From Gammaproteobacteria bacterium (GTDB lineage Bacteria > Pseudomonadota > Gammaproteobacteria > Chromatiales > Sedimenticolaceae), in contig JAGRHB010000064.1 in assembly GCA_020445245.1 (NCBI GenBank), positions 1 through 8,684 on the forward strand: a DNA stretch of 8,684 nucleotides, written 5' to 3'. The notes below the pieces were generated by a model. That model saw nothing but the letters and a program-made list of their open reading frames with translations, ran no database searches and was not told the DNA's origin. The position numbers and the translations under genes were made by a program. Shown one piece after another: positions 1 to 4,478 of this stretch. The first letter of the stretch is position 1; the number at the start of each line of letters is the position of its first letter.

Positions 1-1
1 C

Positions 2-142
2 ACGCACGGCACCAAGTTCAAGATGCCGGTGGTCTACTACTCGACGCTGATGTCGGTCGCTTACGGTCGCTCTGCCAAGGATGCGGCACTCAATGGCCAG
101 GTAATCCCGGCCAAGCAGCTTGAGGCGATCGCCAACAAATAA
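2..142 (+). CDS. HdrB-like heterodisulfide reductase subunit, C-terminal fragment
   Basis: Only the last 46 codons are present; the gene starts outside the window and ends with TAA at 140-142. The fragment contains KMPVVYYSTLMSVAYGR, which resembles the C-terminal end of the cysteine-rich CCG domain of HdrB proteins (a P-V-x-Y-x-x-x-L-M/L-x-x-A-x-G pattern). The tail DAALNGQVIPAKQLEAIANK resembles the HdrB2-type subunit of the sulfur-oxidising Hdr-like (sHdr) complex, a cytoplasmic Fe-S complex that oxidises sulfane sulfur in many sulfur oxidisers. The cysteine motifs themselves are outside the window, so this rests on recognition of a short C-terminus. A strong terminator follows 26 bp later, so this is probably the last gene of its operon, as HdrB2 often is. 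Confidence 0.55.
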   Translation, partial: THGTKFKMPVVYYSTLMSVAYGRSAKDAALNGQVIPAKQLEAIANK

Positions 143-168
143 GGCCCGGCGACAGGCCTGCCACGAGA

Positions 169-194
169 CCCCGCCACCCGGCGGGGTTTTTTTT
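169..194 (+). terminator. Rho-independent terminator of the HdrB-like gene
   Basis: A perfect 7-bp GC stem (CCCCGCC at 169-175, GGCGGGG at 180-186) with loop ACCC is followed by eight Ts (187-194). It sits 26 bp after the HdrB-like stop. The T tract runs directly into the REP-like copy at 196. Confidence 0.9.
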
Positions 195-195
195 G

Positions 196-239
196 AAAAG
201 GGGTCGGTGACAAATGCGAGTCATTTCGATCGTAACCCG
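196..239 (+). repeat. REP-like repeat, copy A (orphan copy)
   Basis: The 19-bp head AAAAGGGGTCGGTGACAAA (196-214) is followed by an imperfect fold-back (TGCGA 215-219 with TCGTA 230-234, one G-U pair). The 44 bp at 196-239 match 3492-3535 in the same orientation with one mismatch (T233 versus C3529). Position 3529 lies in the equivalent fold-back of the other copy, where it makes a G-C pair, so pairing is kept. This copy has no transposase beside it; it lies between the HdrB terminator and the 3' end of the DGR reverse transcriptase. Confidence 0.85.
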
Positions 240-256
240 GCCGTGAGCCCCCCTGG

Positions 257-273
257 CGTGCACGCGATGCACG
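257..273. other. Perfect hairpin just after the RT stop codon
   Basis: CGTGCA (257-262) and TGCACG (268-273) form a 6-bp perfect stem with a 5-nt loop. It begins one base downstream of the minus-strand RT stop (277-275). There is no T tract on either side, so it is not a classical terminator. It may mark the 3' end of the DGR transcript or belong to the REP-like module; the sequence does not decide between these. Confidence 0.5.
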
Positions 274-274
274 G

Positions 275-1780
275 TCAACCCGGTTCCAACCTGCCGGATT
301 CGGTCGGATACCTTAGCCAGGCAGGCGCCCTGCACCTGATCCTGGCGGGACACGGCTGATCCGATTCCGCAATGTGCAGCACAGCACGCCCGTGCGACTG
401 CAATGTCCGGGCGAAGGAACCGAGCAGGGTGCGCGGAAAACCGAACCGTGCCCGTCGTCGATTGGGTGTTAGCGGCTTCAAACCGAGATGACGGCAGGTC
501 GCGTCATCCTCGGCGGCGTAGAGTTCGATGAATCGCCCCACCTGCATCAGCACGATCACGTCGGGATACCGCCGCCGACACGCCAGGTACTGGGACCTCA
601 CCGTACACGGATTGGGCGGCATCTCGTAGCGGGGCATGAGCACCGCGCGTCGATCGTCGTCGCTGAACAACCAGCGCAGGAATTCGAACCGGTCCCATAG
701 TGAGCGCCACAAGCGATGGCTGTCGGCGTGCGCGAAGTGCCCGCGGTACGAAGCCAGCACGGCGCGCAGGCGTCGTAGCGCCGGCAGATCGAATGTGATC
801 TCCGCCCATCCGTTGCATTCACGGACGTACCGGCGCCGGAACGCAATCAGGCGGTCGACGAGGTTACCGACGACCCGCCGCCGTACCAGCCGGTAATCCG
901 GGTACAGGATGTAACCGAGAAAATCGATGCCATTGCCGACCGGCCGCAGCCGGGTGTGCGCCGCGTTTAGCGTCAGGCCCAGCGATTCGTACAGATAGTG
1001 TTCGATATCCGCCCGCCAGCCATCAAGCTGCTCGCGGCTGTCGGCGAGCAGAATGAAATCGTCGCAGTAGCGCAGGTAGTGACGGCACCTGAGTTCGTGC
1101 TTGACGAACTGATCGAGGCCGTTGAGGTAGACGTTGGCGAAAAACTGTGAATTCAGGTTGCCGATTGGCAGGCCCCTGGCGGACCCGGTGTGGCGCAGAC
1201 TCTTATGGGCTGGCACCCGGCCGAGCAGGGACTGGCCGCTGCGCGCCACGTAGTCACTGGCACAGTCGTGGAACACCAGGCGCCGGGTAAGCCAGCGCAG
1301 CCAGGGATCGTCGATGCACGGTTCGAGCATCTCCCACAGCCGCGCCTTGTCGATGCGCATGAAGTAGTTGCGGATGTCGAGTTGCAGGTACCAGGCGGGA
1401 CGCTTGCCGCTGCGTGTCAGTTGATGCAGGAATGTCTGCAGCCGGTCGACCGCCCGGTGCACTCCTTTGCCCTTTCGGCAGGCGTAGGAATCATGGATGA
1501 ACACCCGCTCCCAGTGGCGCTCCAGATGATCGACGACCAGATGATGTACGATGCGGTCGCGAAAATCAGCGGCGAAGATCTCACGCAGCTTGGGTTTGCG
1601 GGTAACGAAGCAGACAGAACGACCGGGCCAGTAGCGCCGGCTGTTGAGCTCGTCCATCAGTTCCAGCAGCGCCAGCTCCTGGCGCGTCTCGAACTTGAGC
1701 GCATTGATGGTGTTGCGCTTGTTGCGCCGGCACCTCACATAGCACCGGTACAGTTCGGCGTAACTCACCGGCACGGGCAA
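275..1780 (-). CDS. DGR reverse transcriptase with C-terminal MutS_I-like domain
   Basis: This 501-residue protein is the RT of the DGR and would copy TR RNA into cDNA with errors opposite adenine. Seen in the sequence: an N-terminal RT region (about 5-130, including GRSVCFVTRKPKLREIFAADFRDR), the first catalytic Asp in LQLDIRNYF (D135), the DGR-typical motif LPIGNLNSQ (204-212), the catalytic YCDD box (238-241), and LGYILYP (288-294) leading to a thumb region to about 375. Residues about 389-475 read as the MutS N-terminal mismatch-recognition domain: QYLACRRRYPDVIVLMQVGRF, an aromatic/Glu pair in FIELY where MutS has FYE, LGLKPLTPN, a GFPR element and a closing AESDQP. The start is TTG at 1780; a TGA lies immediately upstream in frame and no ATG fits. 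GTG at 1774 or 1768 are alternatives. No good ribosome-binding site is visible. TR ends only 7 bp upstream. Confidence 0.93.
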   Translation of the reverse strand: MPVPVSYAELYRCYVRCRRNKRNTINALKFETRQELALLELMDELNSRRYWPGRSVCFVTRKPKLREIFAADFRDRIVHHLVVDHLERHWERVFIHDSYACRKGKGVHRAVDRLQTFLHQLTRSGKRPAWYLQLDIRNYFMRIDKARLWEMLEPCIDDPWLRWLTRRLVFHDCASDYVARSGQSLLGRVPAHKSLRHTGSARGLPIGNLNSQFFANVYLNGLDQFVKHELRCRHYLRYCDDFILLADSREQLDGWRADIEHYLYESLGLTLNAAHTRLRPVGNGIDFLGYILYPDYRLVRRRVVGNLVDRLIAFRRRYVRECNGWAEITFDLPALRRLRAVLASYRGHFAHADSHRLWRSLWDRFEFLRWLFSDDDRRAVLMPRYEMPPNPCTVRSQYLACRRRYPDVIVLMQVGRFIELYAAEDDATCRHLGLKPLTPNRRRARFGFPRTLLGSFARTLQSHGRAVLHIAESDQPCPARIRCRAPAWLRYPTESGRLEPG

Positions 1781-1787
1781 TCATTCT

Positions 1788-1923
1788 CAGGAGCGAACCG
1801 CCACGGCATACAGGCCATTGTTCTTATTGGTGTTGTTCTGGTTGCCGTTGTTCGTGTTGAAGTTCCACGCGTTGTTGGTATTTGGCGCATACGCCGTACC
1901 CGACCAGTACGCGTTCGACTGCA
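1788..1923 (-). repeat. DGR template repeat (TR)
   Basis: This 136-bp segment aligns without gaps to VR at 2673-2808 (offset 885). All 22 mismatches fall where the printed strand of TR has T, that is A in the sense strand. In VR these have become G (18), T (3) or C (1). About 40 sense-strand adenines are present, clustered in AAC/AAT (Asn) codons when read in the target's frame, for example NTNNAWNFNTNNGNQNNTNK. AAY codons cannot become stop codons by adenine substitution, a known design feature of TRs. The sense-strand 3' part (1788-1817) is identical to VR. Beyond 1788 the copies diverge. Confidence 0.97.
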
Positions 1924-2037
1924 ACTTGCCCAGCCACTTCACGGGGCCTTACCCCCCACCGGTTGGGAATCGGCCCTCGGGCCGTATCCCGCCCTGTATC
2001 GCCATACCCGTTTCCGGGTGGGATGGGCGCACAATGA
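1924..2037 (-). other. Non-coding spacer between avd and TR, probable structured part of the DGR RNA
   Basis: No convincing gene lies in these 114 bases. Two short hairpins can be seen: CGGCCC/GGGCCG at 1971-1984 and ACCCG/CGGGT at 2006-2019 with a TTTC loop. In characterised DGRs the RNA flanking TR is needed for cDNA priming and Avd/RT binding. Here TR almost touches the RT start, so upstream sequence is the likelier place for such structure. That role is inferred. Confidence 0.4.
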
Positions 2038-2460
2038 TCAATCGGCACGCTCGGCGCGGGGCCTGCGTTGGCGCCGCGCCGATTCCGGCCCCCGTACCTG
2101 CGCCCCGGCGCCGTCGCCGGCAACGCTCTTCAACCAACCCTCGTTCTGTCTGCAAACCTTCGTTACCTGCGTCACCGCGTGCTGGTAGCTCTTGAAACTC
2201 TTGAACGCCTGCGCCTCTTTGGCGATGCGGATCAGGATCAGCAGGTCATCCAGGCGCGCGCGCAGGTGACGCAGATGCGGCGCCTTGTCGTGCTCACTGT
2301 TGGCCCGCGCGATCAGGCCGACGATCTCTCGGCTCAGGTTGCGCAGCTCGCTGCCCAGCGTGTACTTGTGGTAACGCGAAAACCCGGCGACGGCCTGCTC
2401 GAACCACACCGCGACCTCCATCGCCTGCCTGTAGACCGGCAGGTGTTCGTAACGGGCCAT
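2038..2460 (-). CDS. avd: Avd-like DGR accessory protein (four-helix bundle)
   Basis: Avd is a small basic four-helix-bundle protein that binds the RT and the TR RNA and is needed for mutagenic retrohoming. This 140-residue product has the family's helical pattern: LPVYRQAMEVAVWFEQAVAG (7-26), LGSELRNLSREIVGLIARAN (35-54), LRHLRARLDDLLILIRIAKE (63-82) and a fourth helix around 86-111 ending QNEGWLKS. The signature GFSRYHKYTLGSELR (26-40) matches Avd/four-helix (S23-type) proteins. The start is ATG at 2460, with an in-frame TAG two codons upstream; no clear ribosome-binding site precedes it. The last 28 residues are a Gly/Ala/Arg-rich tail that extends beyond the usual fold and may reflect structured RNA constraints more than protein function. 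It sits between the target gene and TR, the usual place for avd. Confidence 0.9.
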   Translation of the reverse strand: MARYEHLPVYRQAMEVAVWFEQAVAGFSRYHKYTLGSELRNLSREIVGLIARANSEHDKAPHLRHLRARLDDLLILIRIAKEAQAFKSFKSYQHAVTQVTKVCRQNEGWLKSVAGDGAGAQVRGPESARRQRRPRAERAD

Positions 2461-2479
2461 CGACTAAGCAATGCGGCGA

Positions 2480-2538
2480 TGCAGGGGGACACCCCCTGCA
2501 CCCCCGCCCCCTCCCCGACCCTCCCCCGCGCGCGGGGG
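2480..2538. repeat. GC-rich palindromic elements between the DGR target and avd
   Basis: A perfect 9-bp stem (TGCAGGGGG 2480-2488, CCCCCTGCA 2492-2500, loop ACA) is followed by a C-rich stretch and a 16-bp perfect palindrome CCCCCGCGCGCGGGGG (2523-2538). The C-rich and palindromic part looks like GC-rich intergenic repeats common in proteobacterial chromosomes. It fills most of the 115-bp gap between the target stop and the avd start and could attenuate transcription or protect mRNA ends. Confidence 0.65.
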
Positions 2539-2575
2539 AAGGGGAAAGGACCGAAGCACACGAATCACCAAAGGA

Positions 2576-3334
2576 TCAACGCCGGCGGCGCACCGCGCCC
2601 CCTGCCAGGCCGAGTCCCAACAGGGCCAGGGTGCCAGGCACCGGCACCGTGCCTTCACAGCCGCCGGCATCGCAGGAGCGAACCGCCACGGCATACAGGC
2701 CACTGCTCTTACCGGCGCCGTCCTGGCGGCCGTCGTCCGTGCCGAAGCCCCACGCGCCGTAGGTACTTGGCGCATACGCCGTACCCGACCAGTACGCGAA
2801 CGACTGCATGTTGTCGAAAGGCCCGGCGTTCGTCAGGCCCCAGCCGGCTTGAGGGCCGCTACCAGAGTTGTCGTACAAAGGCGTATTGCCGAGCGCGCGA
2901 TACCACAGATCGGCCAGCTCGCCGGTGGCCAGGTCCACGTTGTAGCCGCAATCGGTGCCGGTGTAGGCGAAGTTGCAGCCGGACGACCCGGTATCGGTCA
3001 CACCCGGCAGGCGCCAGTCGTTGAATCCAAGGTAGTTCGCCGTGTTCATCGCGTCGATCCAGTGCAGCGCGGCGCCCCAGTTCATGTAACCGGACGTAAA
3101 GATCTGCTCGGCATAGCTCGCCGCGTAGCTGTCGCTCGGGTGATCCCCTAGATCGGTGCTGTAGGCCAGGCCGAAGGTGTTGCTCGCGGCCAGGTTGAAG
3201 TCCTTGATCCACATTTTGTTGCTGACATCGTCGGTAACCGTGCCGTCGCCATTGTCGATCAGCGTGGCCTGGGCGTCGAAGGCCAGCAGCGACAAGGCGG
3301 CTACCGCTGTCTTGAGGAAGGTTCTGCAATCCAT
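2576..3334 (-). CDS. DGR target protein: secreted DUF1566/Lcl-type lectin fold with PEP-CTERM-like tail
   Basis: This 252-residue exported protein is the one diversified by the DGR. A signal peptide covers about residues 1-23 (FLKTAVAALSLLAFDAQA). LIDNGDGTVTDDVSNKMWIKD (25-45) and NDWRLPGV (105-112) are hallmarks of the DUF1566/Lcl_C domain, a C-type-lectin-like fold used by many DGR targets. The VR encodes residues 176-220, starting MQSFAYWSGTAYAP. Variable residues are 179, 190, 192, 193, 196, 198, 200, 201, 203, 205-208, 210 and 211. The C-terminus VPVPGTLALLGLGLAGG plus RRRR is a PEP-CTERM-type sorting signal, with Val where Glu is usual. I chose ATG at 3334 because AAAGGA lies 8-13 bases upstream and the signal peptide follows; the frame opens further up, to 3448, through repeat DNA. 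Cys120/129 and Cys221/226 could form disulfides. Confidence 0.93.
   Translation of the reverse strand: MDCRTFLKTAVAALSLLAFDAQATLIDNGDGTVTDDVSNKMWIKDFNLAASNTFGLAYSTDLGDHPSDSYAASYAEQIFTSGYMNWGAALHWIDAMNTANYLGFNDWRLPGVTDTGSSGCNFAYTGTDCGYNVDLATGELADLWYRALGNTPLYDNSGSGPQAGWGLTNAGPFDNMQSFAYWSGTAYAPSTYGAWGFGTDDGRQDGAGKSSGLYAVAVRSCDAGGCEGTVPVPGTLALLGLGLAGGAVRRRR
2630..2642. other. Short near-perfect palindrome downstream of VR
   Basis: GGTGCC (2630-2635) and GGCACC (2637-2642) with one central base form an inverted repeat 31-43 bases beyond the sense-strand 3' end of VR, inside the PEP-CTERM-coding part. Some DGRs need a hairpin or cruciform just after VR for efficient target recognition. This one is farther from VR than the characterised examples, so the role is only a possibility. 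Confidence 0.35.
2673..2702 (-). promoter_or_regulatory. Candidate initiation-of-mutagenic-homing (IMH) segment at the VR 3' end
   Basis: The last 30 bases of VR (sense orientation) are identical to TR 1788-1817, whereas the preceding part is heavily substituted. In known DGRs an invariant segment at the 3' end of VR marks where cDNA integration starts. The next sense base differs (A in TR at 1787, C in VR at 2672), which is the expected TR/VR boundary. Confidence 0.7.
2673..2808 (-). other. DGR variable repeat (VR) in the target gene
   Basis: VR encodes the C-terminal part of the target's lectin-like domain. It is identical to TR at 1788-1923 except at 22 positions that are all adenine in sense-strand TR. 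Changes per codon: Asn to Phe (179), Ser (190, 210, 211), Tyr (192), Gly (193, 196, 198, 206, 208), Asp (200, 201, 205), Arg (203), and Thr to Ala (207). Framework residues such as YWSGTAYAP, AW and GLYAVAVRS are unchanged. Confidence 0.97.
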
Positions 3335-3407
3335 GTTGACGTTCCTTTGGTGTTTAATTTTTGTCCGGTTACGCGCAATGCAAGATCCGTACACAGAAGC
3401 AGCTTTT

Positions 3408-3421
3408 CTGTTGAACAACAG
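3408..3421. promoter_or_regulatory. Dyad symmetry upstream of the DGR target, possible operator
   Basis: CTGTTG (3408-3413) and CAACAG (3416-3421) form a perfect 6-bp inverted repeat with an AA spacer, 74-87 bases upstream of the target start. It lies in the promoter-proximal region and could bind a dimeric regulator. No family can be named. Confidence 0.35.
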
Positions 3422-3422
3422 T

Positions 3423-3455
3423 GTATTAGGCATGGCATGGCATGGCATGGCTCAA
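3423..3455 (-). promoter_or_regulatory. Weak candidate promoter of the DGR target, spacer made of repeats
   Basis: On the minus strand TTGAGC (3455-3450) could be a -35 box and TAATAC (3428-3423) a -10 box. The 21-bp spacer is longer than the usual 17 and consists of the pentanucleotide repeat. One fewer repeat unit would give 16 bp. Both hexamers match the sigma-70 consensus poorly. Confidence 0.25.
3431..3450. repeat. Pentanucleotide tandem repeat (CATGG)x4
   Basis: Four perfect copies of CATGG (printed strand) lie about 97-116 bases upstream of the DGR target start. Such short tandem repeats can change copy number by slipped-strand mispairing. It is outside every convincing coding sequence. 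Confidence 0.85.
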
Positions 3456-3491
3456 GTGTAAAAATATTGGACGCAGAAGGTGAAAAGGGGA

Positions 3492-3535
3492 AAAAGGGGT
3501 CGGTGACAAATGCGAGTCATTTCGATCGCAACCCG
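3492..3535 (+). repeat. REP-like repeat, copy B (left end of the RAYT unit)
   Basis: The head AAAAGGGGTCGGTGACAAA (3492-3510) is followed by a fold-back TGCGA (3511-3515) with TCGCA (3526-3530). It is a direct repeat of copy A (43 of 44 bases) and its head is an inverted repeat of copy C. The RAYT stop codon (3519-3517) lies inside the fold-back. Confidence 0.88.
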
Positions 3536-4212
3536 CCCGGCCGGCCCCGCGACGCATAACCGATGCCCCTGCCCAATGCGCACTCGATCATTGCGCGAAA
3601 GTCGTCGTCCCCTAACGGCATCGAGAACTGGCTGGCCCCACGAATCGCATGAATATCGGCCCGATGGAGTTCCTGCCTGAACAAATTCCTGTATGCCGCC
3701 TGCCGCATTACTTCGTTTTGACCCAAAGACAGGTAAATTGGATGCGGCTCCAATATCGACGATGCTTGGCCGTAACCGTTCTCCCGAAAGCTTGACCAGG
3801 CGTAGTCGCCCGGTTGCAACACCATGCCGGCACGAACGGGGTTGAGCTCTATGTACCGGTAGCAGGTCAGCAGGTATCGCTCGTGCTGAACCAAGCTCGA
3901 CTTGTGGCGGCTTTCCCAAAGGGTGCCGGTGCGAAGGCGTCGTTTGTTGACGTATTGCACGTAGCGACGGCCAATCGACTGCATCAGACGGGAGACGCCG
4001 TCGCTGACCGACGGTGTCACCAATAGATGGACATGGTTGGTCATCAGCACGTAAGCATGCACGGATACGCCATAACGCTTCGCACCATCGCTCAGGCAGG
4101 CGAGATAGAAGCGGTAGTCGTCGTCGGTGAAGAAGGCGGCTTGCCGATTGTTGCCGCGGTGGACGACATGGCAGGGCACTTCGGGCAGATGCATCCTTGG
4201 CTTGCGAGGCAT
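3517..4212 (-). CDS. REP-associated tyrosine transposase (RAYT, Y1/HUH family)
   Basis: This is a 231-residue single-strand DNA transposase of the IS200/IS605-related TnpA_REP type, which nicks and rejoins REP hairpins. Seen in the sequence: N-terminal MPRKPRMHLPEVPCHVVHRG followed by NNRQAAFF (1-28), the HUH metal-binding motif in MTNHVHLLV (H60 and H62), GRRYVQYVNKRRLRTGTLWE (81-100), and ERYLLTCYRYIELNPVRAGM (111-130), which holds the candidate catalytic Tyr (113, 118 or 120). I chose ATG at 4212 because the conserved N-terminus begins there and AAAGGA precedes it by 7 bases; the frame stays open to 4404 through the REP end. The stop lies in REP copy B, so the last codons are written by the repeat. 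The gene appears intact. Confidence 0.9.
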   Translation of the reverse strand: MPRKPRMHLPEVPCHVVHRGNNRQAAFFTDDDYRFYLACLSDGAKRYGVSVHAYVLMTNHVHLLVTPSVSDGVSRLMQSIGRRYVQYVNKRRLRTGTLWESRHKSSLVQHERYLLTCYRYIELNPVRAGMVLQPGDYAWSSFRENGYGQASSILEPHPIYLSLGQNEVMRQAAYRNLFRQELHRADIHAIRGASQFSMPLGDDDFRAMIECALGRGIGYASRGRPGGLRSK

Positions 4213-4275
4213 GGCGAATCCTTTCGACCATTGCGGGATGTTCAAGGCTAAAGGAACGAGCTGCGAAATTCGACT

Positions 4276-4309
4276 CGCGAATGCTTCGCGTTTGTCACCG
4301 ACCCCTTTT
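4276..4309 (-). repeat. REP-like repeat, copy C (right end of the RAYT unit, inverted)
   Basis: The 19-bp head lies in reverse orientation at 4309-4291 and runs directly into a perfect hairpin CGCGAA-TGC-TTCGCG (4276-4290). Head plus hairpin is the classical REP layout. The hairpin sequence differs from those in copies A and B while the head is identical. Confidence 0.85.
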
Positions 4310-4433
4310 AGGCTTTTCGATCCGGCACAGCCCACCACTGGCCCGGAGCTGCCGCAATACGCCCACGCCGCGGCAGCAGGTCGCAGAGTTTTGATTTCCC
4401 TCAAAGATCTCCAACAAAAACCTGGGTTAAAAA

Positions 4434-4439
4434 TATATT
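4434..4439 (+). promoter_or_regulatory. Candidate -10 box of the sulfur-globule-like gene
   Basis: TATATT (5 of 6 matches to TATAAT) lies 40 bases upstream of the start codon at 4479, in an AT-rich patch that contrasts with the GC-rich surroundings. No good -35 box is seen at 17 bp, so the gene may use another sigma factor or an activator. Confidence 0.3.
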
Positions 4440-4478
4440 AGGGAAAAGCCATATAGGCAGATTGGTAAGGAGAGGATC

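Larger units (their letters stand above)
275..3334 (-). mobile_element. Complete diversity-generating retroelement (DGR)
   Basis: All four canonical DGR parts are present on one strand in the order target gene with VR, avd, TR, RT. The element makes directed, adenine-specific mutations: RT and Avd produce error-prone cDNA from TR RNA, and the cDNA replaces VR in the target gene. Evidence for past activity is direct: the 136-bp TR and VR copies differ at 22 positions, every one an adenine in sense-strand TR. The RT and avd reading frames are intact. The cassette is bracketed by direct REP-like repeats (196-239 and 3492-3535). Confidence 0.95.
3492..4309. mobile_element. RAYT transposase unit bounded by REP-like ends
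   Basis: An 818-bp unit has perfect 19-bp inverted heads at 3492-3510 and 4291-4309, each next to a hairpin on its inner side, around one Y1/HUH transposase gene. This is the organisation of REP-associated tyrosine transposase units, which are usually single-copy domesticated transposases that spread REP sequences. Copy A at 196 would be one such dispersed REP. Confidence 0.8.

Noticed and set aside
275..1780. Group II intron or retron reverse transcriptase
   Set aside because: There is no intron maturase or intron RNA structure. The LPIGNLNSQ motif, the neighbouring avd and the TR/VR pair identify a DGR RT.
1581..1784. ATG-initiated minus-strand frame (67 codons) overlapping the RT start
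   Set aside because: It is out of frame with RT and shows no domain. It is kept only as a note on possible coupling at the RT start.
1190..2188. Plus-strand open frame (332 codons) across the RT start, TR and avd tail
   Set aside because: It runs antisense to the RT catalytic region and through the TR, whose composition is explained by the DGR; no domain is visible.
2334..2561. Minus-strand open frame overlapping avd from an ATG at 2561
   Set aside because: Its first part is translated palindromic repeat DNA and the rest is an out-of-frame copy of avd; no domain is seen.
3335..3448. N-terminal extension of the DGR target to an ATG at 3448
   Set aside because: It would be translated from the pentanucleotide repeat and lies before a good ribosome-binding site and signal peptide at 3334.
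3431..3450. CRISPR-like array
   Set aside because: The units are 5 bp and directly adjacent, with no spacers; this is a simple tandem repeat.
4213..4404. N-terminal extension of the RAYT to an ATG at 4404
   Set aside because: It crosses REP copy C and precedes the conserved MPRKPRM start, which has its own AAAGGA site.
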